64,000 nucleotides of DNA from Aphrocallistes beatrix (lineage: Eukaryota > Porifera > Hexactinellida > Sceptrulophora > Aphrocallistidae): contig OY725501.1 of NCBI GenBank assembly GCA_963281255.1, positions 635,882-699,881 on the forward strand, given 5' to 3'. Shown piece by piece: positions 44,361 to 54,500 of this stretch. A program made the position numbers and the translations under genes. The notes beneath the pieces are model-generated. The model ran no database searches, was not told the origin of the DNA, and saw only the letters and a list, made by a program, of their open reading frames with translations. The stretch's first letter is position 1. Each line of letters opens with the position of its first letter.

Positions 44361-45415
44361 CATAGCCTACTATATATAAGGCCTAAGAGTAACTTAACCA
44401 GGGATGCGGTAGAAGATGGATGAAGAAATACATGAGCTGCCTTAAATCATTAACAAAGCACAATAGAGCTTAGAAATGTATTACCAGCATATATAAATAT
44501 GGTGTCAAAGCACCCATATCCGTTGTTAAAATTTAAATTAGCCATCAAATGATTCCGCAACAGGCTATATTTGGGTCAAATTTAGTGATTTTCGGCCGTT
44601 TAAGGGCACTTCTAAGTGTTTTTATTATAAGGCTTTTCGCATAGAACTGAGAAGTGAATGTGTTAATACGAAAAATTTGGAATTTTTTCATGGAATGTTC
44701 TTACATTCCAGTATTGCTATGGAAACGTGTTTTGGTCAGTTGGGGCTATATCTTGAAAACAGCTAGACATTCAAATTTAATCCCATTTGATAGCAAATAG
44801 GCTACTTCCTATTTAGCTATAATACAATTTCTGTGTCTAAATTCAATGGTTTACGAGATATTCGACAAATTACCAAATGTGACCAATATGATAAATTGTC
44901 TAATAACTCGTAAATTATTGAGTTGAGACATAGAAATTGTATTATAGCTTAATAGGAAGTAGCCTATTTGCTATCAAATGGGATTAAATTTGAATGTCTA
45001 GCTGTTTTCAAGATATAGCCCCAACTGACCAAAACACGTTTCCATAGCAATACTGGAATGTAAGAACATTCCATGAAAAAATTTCAAATTTTTCGTATTA
45101 ACACATTCATTTCTCAGTTCTATGGGAAAAACTTTATAATAAAAACACTTAGAAGTGCCCTTAAACGACCTCTGAAAATCACTAAATTTGACTCAAATAT
45201 AGCCTGTTGCGGAATCATTTGATGGCTAATCTAAATTTTAACAACGGATATGGGTGCTTTGATACCATATTTATATATGTTGGTAATACATTCCTAAGCT
45301 CTATTGTGCTTTGTTAATGATTTAAGGCAGCTCATGTATTTCCTCAACCATCTTCTACCGCATCCCTAGTGCCAAATTTTCAAGTTACTCTGAGGCCTTA
45401 TTATAGTAGGCTATG
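44361..45415. mobile_element. foldback transposon family A, second complete copy
   Basis: CATAGCCTAC...GTAGGCTATG ends, arms of ~510 bp meeting near 44880-44900, and 7-bp target duplication ACAAAGT at 44354-44360 and 45416-45422. The undisturbed target (ACATAAAGTAAACAAAT) is seen in the sister repeat at 52020, which confirms the insertion point. Confidence 0.92.
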
Positions 45416-45655
45416 ACAAAGTAAACAAATCACAAAAATAAGCTAGAGACTTGCTTCCAACGAATATTCGAATATCATATTTTCGGATCCATATGAGAAA
45501 TTATTCGTTGACCTTTTTTTAAAATATCTATATAAAGAAAAGAAAATTCCCAAATATGTTAGGTTGAGTAACTCCAGGCGCCCACAGGGCGACTCTGCGG
45601 ACACACAGTGTCTGCAAGCCTCGCAGCGCAAGCAAGCGAAGCGTGCTTGTAACCA
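45416..45655 (+). repeat. Helentron-like repeat, right part with 3' hairpin
   Basis: Continues from 44360 across the foldback and ends with the family's GC-rich tail (GACTCTGCGGACACACAGTG, GCGCAAGCAAGCGAAGCGTG, CTTGTA). Confidence 0.8.
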
Positions 45656-45975
45656 TAAAATGAAGATGCGCTAATCAGCTGCTACTCATACATTTATTTT
45701 GTCCAGAAGTGTTTTTTTCCAATTCCACACTCGAACACAGATCAGAAATATTTAAAATGTCAAATCTTGGTGCCACAGATAGTTTTATCAGTTTTGAGGT
45801 TTCAGAAACAATGAATCAATGCAATTAATAGTCTAAAGTGTAGCGGCATTGTCTTAACTATACAATGTTACAAGATCCTCATTCTAATCTCTATTTCAAC
45901 ACAGCACATTCGAACACCAGCAAAAGGGAATACAAGTATTATTTCAATAAATAAAACGCGTGTGTAGTAACTCAC

Positions 45976-46668
45976 CAGTAAGATTGCCACAGTAATAACA
46001 TTGAATGTTCAAATCCGAGCAAATATGATCATACCAGTAGTAATTGTGTATATTACTGGTTACACAATCGCGATCCAAGCGGTAATTAATCCAGTTTCTG
46101 TAGGAACTGTTGCTTCCATCACTCCACACATAAGTCCCTTCTGTTTCAATGTCATTCAGACCAATGTGACAAAAATCAGTTGGAAAAGGACCTCCAGCAA
46201 AACGCAATGTTACACCTTCAGCTCCTGAAGCGATGCTTGCCAGATCTCCTCCCCACGTCTGACAATTAGCTCTAGCATCGAGCCAAAGTATTAGTGGACT
46301 AGCAAAGTAGCTGAAGCACTTCCCATCACTCGTAATTAGATCACATCCACTAGTTGGAGCTAAGAATAGTGCAGAAAAATAATATTGTTGAAATACTACA
46401 TTAGACATGTGGAATGTATAAAAATCCGGTTTTCATCCAAGCGTTTGTGGCACAGCTACAGACAGTGAATCTAAATCAAAATAGTACTAATGCGCAGAAA
46501 TTTGCATATATTTCTAGATCTTAGTATTAAATACATTCGCTGGCATTGGTTAGTCATATGAAATTAATCGGAGTGATGTTTGGGTAAAGTCAGAACAAAT
46601 TATCACTTACCTTGAGCGAACGCTTTGAGAACCAAAGAAAATATTATCATAATCAGTATCTGATTCAT
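45976..46668 (-). CDS. C-type lectin gene, signal peptide + CTLD (two exons)
   Basis: Exon 1 (46611-46668): ATG, signal peptide MNQILIMIIFSLVLKAFAQ, donor AAG-GTAAGT in phase 1. Exon 2 (45976-46359): acceptor ATTCTTAG, then a C-type lectin domain with GCDLITSDGKCFSYF, WLDARANCQTWGGDLASI, IGLNDIETEGTYVWSDGS and CYYCG; it ends at a phase-1 donor (CTG-GTGAGT). Reading through that donor meets a stop after 15 codons, and AATAAA lies at 45693-45698 (minus), so a secreted form is possible. The EPN/QPD sugar-specificity tripeptide is not present and WND is WYD, so calcium-dependent sugar binding is doubtful. Exon 1 and the CTLD are paralogous to the first exons of the receptor at 48453-56818; no Ig or TM exons follow it. 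Confidence 0.8.
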
Positions 46669-46874
46669 CTTCTCTGAATAAGAAACGTGATAAATCCTTA
46701 TTCCAGTAGTAGTATTGCTGTTAGTGTTGCCACTTGTATATCTTACTCAAAGTGAGTATATTGGTTTGTTATTATGTATATTGACTTTCAATTTTCCATG
46801 GTAAATATCACAACAAATTTATCCTATGGTTGATTACTCAGTCATTTTGGGCGGGGAACCCCTAAAAGTGTGGT
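46669..46874. promoter_or_regulatory. upstream region of the lectin gene
   Basis: About 200 bp between the lectin start codon and the next repeat. A promoter should lie here, but no element can be read with confidence. Confidence 0.3.
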
Positions 46875-47395
46875 ATATCCTTACTATTAAAACTCAATTA
46901 ATGTTTGTATATATATCTTATATATTAAAATGTTAGAATTATTTTTTGTGTTTGTCCGAATTGATTGAAGAATTGGGGAGTCATAGAGATGTGAAAATTG
47001 GCATGTAGCCACTGTAGGCGTCAAATGATATGACTACGATTATGTTCGAAAATCTAAGCGAAATTTTCACACCTCTGCGAAAAAATTTTACACCTTTTCT
47101 ATACAAAATAAATGACTCACACTATCACAATAGAAATAATTGTACGACACCACAATATACCGTCATTGTTATTAATAAGTTACCACTTCAAAGCCACAAC
47201 TTATATTTGATATCTTATTACGTATAGTGTTTGGCAATAAAAAGTTTATCGGCATAATTTCACACCTTTATTTACATATGTTCACATCATTTGATGAATT
47301 TTGAAAATAATGCTAGAGATTAGCTTCCAACGGGTGACATGGTGTTTATGGCGATGTAGATTTCGAATACTAAAAAGTTTAAAATTTAAAGTTTA
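46875..47395 (+). mobile_element. Helentron-like repeat, second subfamily
   Basis: Head TATCCTTACTATTAAAACTC, TATATATATCTTATATATTAAAATG, then CGAATTGATTGAAGAATTGG, GAAATTTTCACACCTCTGC and one core unit (TAGCTTCCAACGGGTGACATG). It breaks off before the hairpin tail. Confidence 0.7.
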
Positions 47396-47399
47396 TAGA

Positions 47400-47785
47400 T
47401 TTATATACCCCCCGAATCCATGCTAAAATGTTCTCAGAGGGTTTACAATCTGGGTGAGGTGCTAAACCTACTGATAGTTGCTGAATGTGTGCATGTGGCG
47501 TGTCTGTATGCATATGATGGCATGTCTGTGTGCATATGATAGCGTGTTACAGAGAAAAACTCGGCTAACAGTAGGCAAGAAAGATAGCACCTAACCTAAC
47601 TTTACCTTTAAACGAGATGACATCCTTAGTGCTTTCAGCTCACTAAGGTTCTGCAAGAGTGTAGGCTCAGATTACATTACCGAAGCAATGTAATTGAGAG
47701 TTAAATGCAAATGACTAGAGTGAGGTTAGAACCCGCGACATAAGTCTTGGTATTCAAACACCCCAACCACTGCACCACCCAAGCA
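47400..47785 (-). mobile_element. tRNA-derived SINE
   Basis: On the minus strand the 5' part contains TGGTGCAGTGG (a perfect A box, pattern TRGYNNARNNG, near 47765-47776) and GGGTTCTAACCTC (a diverged B box, near 47722-47735) at tRNA-like spacing. The body continues to ~47400, with GCATATGATGGCATGTCTGTGT-like short repeats. Internal RNA polymerase III boxes followed by an unrelated body define a SINE. Confidence 0.65.
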
Positions 47786-48105
47786 TGCCGTGTGGGAGTA
47801 TTTTGACTATGGTTCCATTAAGTTCTGAGCTCAGACGAAAATGTCGACTCATTATGGAATTATGACGTCATTGTCACCTTTTTTAGAAGCAGAAATTTCA
47901 GTTTTTCGACCATAACTCAGTCATTTTATGTGATGGAAGGCTGGAAATTTATGAAAATTTGTCAAATTTTGCGATTTTTCGAGTGATATCGACTATAACA
48001 GCAAGACAGACCTGTTTAAAAATGTTATCTACCACATTATAATTGATCCATGTGAGCCTAGGCTCCCAAAGAGTACCTCCTGCGGACGCAAAGCGTCGAC
48101 CCCTC
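47786..48105 (+). repeat. Helentron-like repeat, internal part and tail
   Basis: TGGGAGTATTTTGACTATGG, TTCTGAGCTCAGACGAAAAT, TATGACGTCATTG and a degenerate tail (CTGCGGACGCAAAGCGTC). Confidence 0.75.
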
Positions 48106-48452
48106 TAAAACTGGTCAGGCTGTTATACAGTAGAACTCAGATAAGACGGACCACTCAGGGAAGAGGAAAAAAGTACATAATGTTTCTAACTAATCTCAAG
48201 ATAATATATTGTGCTATGTCAAGATTGCAATGAAAACATTGACACAGTTAAGTATCAGCTAGCTCGATTACAGTAAAACATAATAACAAAACATGACCCT
48301 ACACCTAAAACAACCTGAAGAAACCAGAAGTAATGAGAAAGTTGGGAAGTAGTGGATAGTATAATGAAACATCATCAGTGTCAGCCTTAAAACGACTTAC
48401 TATTGATAATTTGGTTATTAAAGGGTAAAACATTCCTAATTAAATCGCATAA
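48106..48452. other. 3' flank of the receptor gene
   Basis: No exon recognised. It holds an isolated TA-CAGTAGAACTCAGATAAGAC end that could be half of a pogo-like MITE. Confidence 0.35.
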
Positions 48453-48540
48453 TTAGATTTTACATTTTATTTGTGGTTTTTCGTCATCCTCAACTTCTAT
48501 TACTTCAGTATCACACCAAACAACATAGCCAACAGGAAAT
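48453..48540 (-). CDS. receptor exon 10: end of cytoplasmic tail
   Basis: Acceptor GGTTTTTTACAG, phase 2 as needed. Encodes KFPVGYVVWCDTEVIEVEDD... and ends at TAA (48453-48455). Acidic, no domain. Confidence 0.6.
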
Positions 48541-51500
48541 CTGTAAAAAACCCAGAGTTACAGTTGTACTACAACCTGACCCAATATGTAGCACTTGTAG
48601 AATAGAACATGTCTAGGAGTAAGAGCTGCCTTTAATAAATCATGTCTATCAACAATCATACAGTATATAGAATACAGAAGAATCAGAAATTGCTCTTAAA
48701 AACAGAATAAAAGTAAAAATATATAGTAAAAGAATCATACACAGACGGGTTCATACAATTCATTCAGAGATGATGAATCCATATCTTCTGAACATAAACA
48801 CACACATTAGTAACCTAGTTAATGAACCTATACAGTTATTCTACTAGTTAGAGCAAATGTTGTTGTAAAAAGTGCTCTCACTTGCAACACAAGAAACTTG
48901 CGTCTCTACTAAAGCTCTCTTTGGGCGCAGCTTTCATTTTCATGTCGTAAGTAGGATTAGGAATAATGGGTGCCTCCTTCATTTTCATGTCGTAAGTAGG
49001 ATTAGGAATAATGGGTGCCTCCTTCATTTTCAGATCGTACACAGGATTAATCAAGAGTGGATTGAAATCGGGTTTGTTGTTTTCAATAGTTGCATATACC
49101 AAATTATCAGGATTTGCAGAATTAACATATACTTGCATGGCCTGCTGGTTATTCTCATTCTTGAGTCTATCTCCTCGCTTCTTAGACATTTTACAGCAGC
49201 AAAATACGATGGAAGTGAAAATGACGAATACTGCGAAGAAGAGGATGTATACTAACGATACTACTCCCACTGTGAAGGCTATTTCAGGAGTAAACTGAAA
49301 GTTTGATGTAGAAATGGTTTCAGGAGATGGATCTTTAGGTATTGAGATTAGATGAAAAGTTTGAAGAGAAAATGTTTGTTTCAGTAAAAACATAATAGTC
49401 ATTTCTATTCTGACTCTATATTCCACATTTGATAGAAGTTTAGTGATGTTGTACTCTAAAGAACTTGTGATCCCAGCCAATACTTCTGCTCCTCCAGCAG
49501 TATTGTAGTACACTGAGAATGTCTCGTCGGAGTTTACTGTTTGATTATAGAGCAGAATCCAGCTGACGAGTATTGAAGTGGGACTGGATGTTTCTATCTT
49601 TATGCTGGTAATTCTTTGATCAAATATACCTAAAAAATAAACTATGTAAAATATTCTATTACATGAATATTCCAATCTCTCTTTTCCGTCTCCCCATCAT
49701 GATTTAATAGAGCACATTTTTGAAAATAATTGTATTTATTTTGTCTAAATTTGAGGAATCTGAGCATATTTCGAGACAATTAGATTCAACTACGTTCCCA
49801 CGTCTCATGAGTGTATTGCTAATATGTCATTCCTTTATCTATAAATTAAATCCTTGGAATCTGATTGGTTAATACAATTATATACCTTCTGGTTATGAGA
49901 TAGTTTCAACCTGGACTAAAGGTTCTACTCACCGAGATAATTATCTAAATCAAGAAATCCTAGAGTATACATCTGATCATCGATCTGACATGAATAAATG
50001 CCTGGATTGTCATTGGTTACTGATAGAGTGCTGATTCCTGTAATGACATCAACTGTAGTATTGAAAACTGTTTTATCTCCAGCTAGATCTACATAACTCC
50101 AAGGATTGCTTATCTCAGTGATGCAGTATAGAGTTGCGTCTTGAGATATGATTTGATTGTTTTGAAGTGCGATATATTCTGAATTTGATTTGCTCCCAAA
50201 TGGACTATTGACTAGAAACAAAGTTAGATCAGGGTATTACAGTAGGCTATGGTTAGATCTTAAAATGAGTTTATCAAAAATAGTTATTAAAGTAAATAAC
50301 CTTCTGAAATAATCTCAATCTGAATAGCTAGGGTTTCTTGTCCATCCCAATTGTCAAAATAGAACTTGTATAATCCTCCCTGAGTGACATAGAAAGTTGA
50401 GAAGGTAAGAGTGTTGGATGCTACAGAGCTGTTATCAGGTCTATGCCATCTCCCAGCTAGATTAGTACTCAGAACTACATTCTGTGTCAGAACAGTGATA
50501 GAAGCTGAGTTCATGTTAGGAGGTAGGAGAGAAAATGATTGGATAGATCCGTTGATGAGCGTTATTATAGGAGGACCTTAAGTTCAAAATACAGTGCATA
50601 TTAAATAGTTAGTCAAGATTGAGGAGAGATTTAACCAACCAATATGCTTCTTAGGAATGGATTATAAATAAAGATAATAATATTTTTGAAAATTTAACTT
50701 TTGGATTTTCGTACAGTTATTTTACATGAGATGTTCTAGTATGGTCGAGCAGCAAATTGAAGACTCCCGAACCAGATAATCGTGGAAATCAAGTGAACTG
50801 ATTTGACCAAACTTGATACATTCGACATTCTTTACTCAGATTGTGAACCTCCTGAGAACATATTAACATGGATTCGGTGGGTAGATAAATCTATAAAATT
50901 TACTTTACTTTTGACGGACACTATTTATATTATGTAAATTTGCAACTGATGTGGAATTTGGTGTATGGCATACAGCTTTAGTAATTCTATAGTTTGCATT
51001 TAACGAAGTATTATACTACTTATTGAAGGAGAATATGGAATAATCTACCTTGAATTGCTATTTCTATGTGTGAAATCAAGTTTCCAGTATCTGTATCAAT
51101 ACACTGCAACTCTCTTGACTGTTACCTAAACTGAGCAGCTCATTACTAATATTGAGTGGATTTAGGTATAGAATTGTTGAGTTGAATATTTTCCATCTGA
51201 AGCTCTGAAGTGAGTAAGATTCAATCTGGCAGAGAAGTTGGATATCTGTTCTGTCTATTTCCACTGTGTAAGTGTAGTTAGATGTAATCACTGGCACTAA
51301 AGAGAGATAAAAATGTTTTAATAAATATTTTTTAAGATTTAAGTATTTAATCATCGAGGATATATATGCTACGGTGCAAAATAGTTGATGTAATGTTTGA
51401 GACAAGTATTGATATAAGCAATAAAATATCATAAACAAAATGCAATACTTGTCTGAAAAATGTCTGTTTTTTGAGAATCAAGCATCTAACATCTTATATA

Positions 51501-54500
51501 TTAAAATGCTAGGATTTGTTTGTTTGTTTGTTTGTTTGTTCGAATTGATTGAAGAATTGGCAAGTCGTAGAGATACGAAAATTGGCATGTAGTTTTCAAA
51601 TGATGAATCTACGATTAAGTTCTAAGATCTAAGCGAAATTTTCACACCTCTGCAAAAAAGATGGAAAACAATTTTTCGCACCTTTTCTATACAAAATAAA
51701 TGACTACACTATTACAATAGAAATCATTGTACAAGTACGACACTACAATAAATAGATCGTCATTGTTATTAATACTTCAAAGCCACAACTTATGTTTGAT
51801 ATCTTAAATGTATTATACTAGTGTATGGCTATAAAAAGATTATCTGCATATTTTCACACCTTTATATACATATTTTCACACCATTTGATTAATTTTGAAA
51901 ATAATGCTAGAGACTAGCTTCCAACGGTTGACATGGGGTTTTCAGGGGTGTAGATTTCGAATATTTAATTTTCAGATGTATATGATAAATTATTTGTTTA
52001 CTTTTGTTTACATTAGATACATAAAGTAAACAAATCTCAAAAATATGCTAGAAACTAGCTTCCAACGGTTGACATGGGGTTTTTAGGGGTGTAGATTTCG
52101 AATATCATATTTTCGAGTAAATTTGAAGATCAATTTGTTTACCTTAGATACATAAAGTAAACAAATTACAAAAATGGGCTAGAATCTAGCTTCCAACGGT
52201 TGACATGGGGTTTGTAGTGCTGTAGATTTTGAATATTATATTTTCGGATCCATATGAGAAATTATTTGTCGACCTTTGTTTACAATATTTATTTAAAGGA
52301 AAAAAAATCCAAAATATGTTTGATTGAGTGACTCCAGGCGCCCGCAGGGCGACTCTGCGGACACGCAGTGTCCGCAAGCTGCGCAGCGCAAGCAAGCGAA
52401 GCGTGCTTGTGTATTATTATATTGACAGGGATGTTAAACTAATTATTATTTAATTAATGATATCTCTAGGGGATTACGGGAATATCTAAATTTGCATTAT
52501 GTCTCAGGATATCTTAGAATTCAGGAAGGAGGCTGAGGCTCCAGGCTCGGGTCTTGTTTCTATGAATATTTTAATGATACAGTACCTGTTAACAGTGAAG
52601 GATCTTGTAACCAGATACCATATATCCTACTAACGCCATTATCTTGAGTGACTTCACACGAGTAGTAGCCTGGATTCGTCAGAACTGGAACAGTCAGAAC
52701 ACCAACTCCTGTAGTGACATTAGTTGTACTACTAAGAACTGATCTGCTCCCATCTTGATCTACATAGCTCCAATACACTTGTGGAGTGTTCCTGTTCTCT
52801 GTGATGCAATAGAGAGTAGCGTCTTGATATATGCTTGCATTGTTTGCAGTAATGAATGATTCATTTATTTTTATTTGAAACGGAATCACTAGAATAAAAT
52901 AGACATCAAATAATTATCACTTTTATAATCACTTTTTAGTACAGCTCCTTAGGGAGATGCCCTTATGGCATGGACGGAGTATCTCATCCGTCCGTATGTA
53001 TGTATGTATGTCCGTACGCGCGCTACTGCGAAATCTAACAGTCCGAATTTTACCAAATTTCGCATGTAGGATCTCTTTATGGTAAGTTTTTTTCACAAAA
53101 TCTCATCACTTCTCGTTTTTATGAGTATATATTCATATTTTAACACCTCCCATTGCAAAACTTTGCTTAACCCTAATTGGACTTGGAATGTTGAAGTGAA
53201 AGTGAAAGTTAATTGAAAGTGAACTGAAAGTGAAAATGAAAGTGGGAATTTTCTATTTATACCTTTGACCCCAAGTCCAAGTAGGGTTAAAGATATAAGT
53301 AAGATCTCAACGACTAATGTAAGGTATTTCACCACGTAGGATCCGATTTTCGCATTTTGAAAGTAATAACATGAATATTTTACAAGTTTTTAACATATGT
53401 ACGATATTTTCACACCTTTTAAAAAAAGTTTTATTTTGAGCTAGAAGCCAGTTCTCAACGGTTAATATAGGATATTTTTATATGTAGATTTCAATTTTCG
53501 TACTTAGAAAGTGGTAATCTAAGTATTTTATGAGTTCCTAACATAAGTACATATTTTCACACCCTTGGAAAAAATCTTATTTTGAGCTAGAAGCGAGTTC
53601 TCAACGGCAAATATAGGATATTTGAATATGTAGATTCTAATTTTCGTACTTAGAAAGTGGTAATCTAATATTTTATGAGTTCCTAACATATGTATAAACA
53701 CATATTTTCACATCTTTTGGTAAAAAACTTATTTTGAGCTAAAAGCGAGTTCTCAACGGCTAATATAGGATATTTTTATATGTAGATTCCAATTTTTGTA
53801 CTTAGAAAGTGGTAATCTCAGTATTTTATGAGTTCCTAACATATGTATATATACATATTTTCACACCTTTGGAAAAAATCTTATTTTGAGCTAAAAGGGA
53901 GCTCTCAACGACTAATATAGGATAGTTTAATAAGTAGATTCCAAATTTCACACTTAGAATTCCCTAAAATGAGTATTTCCCGATGTATTCCAATATTTAC
54001 ATTTCATATTCCTTCGAGTCACTTCCTGGAGCTGCACTATCGGTCTGTCGACCGACATTTTTATCTATCAGTATTATTATTAATCATAAAATAAAAATAT
54101 ATATTATTTGGTTTCAAGAGCCATCTATATTATTGATATATTTATACAATATGCATTTTAAAATTTACCTTTAGTACTGCAGAAATAATTTATCGAATTA
54201 CAACAACAGTCATCCTCCCATTTAGTGCTGTCCCAATATTTCTCTGCACAATCTTGATTACCAAGATAATTATCAGGCCTATTAGCATCCCAATTAGTAT
54301 AACTACTGCTAGTACCATCAGCCCACTTCCAATCCCCTTCTGTTTCGATATCATTAAACCCAATCCAACTCGCAGCTGGAGAAACACCTGCTATTGAATC
54401 TAACAATACATCTTCGTTGCTATTGGTGATAGTAGCTAGGTCACCTCCCCAAACTGCACATCTACCACGAGCTGTTTCCCAATTAGACGGACTGTTCGTG

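Noticed and set aside
45443-45631. Minus-strand frame with Arg/Cys-rich start
   Set aside because: Shadow of the GC-rich hairpin tail of the Helentron-like repeat; the same frame recurs at 52186-52395.
54190-54387. Leu/Ile-rich minus-strand frame over the second CTLD
   Set aside because: Out-of-frame shadow of the lectin exon; the same shadow appears at 55486-55683.
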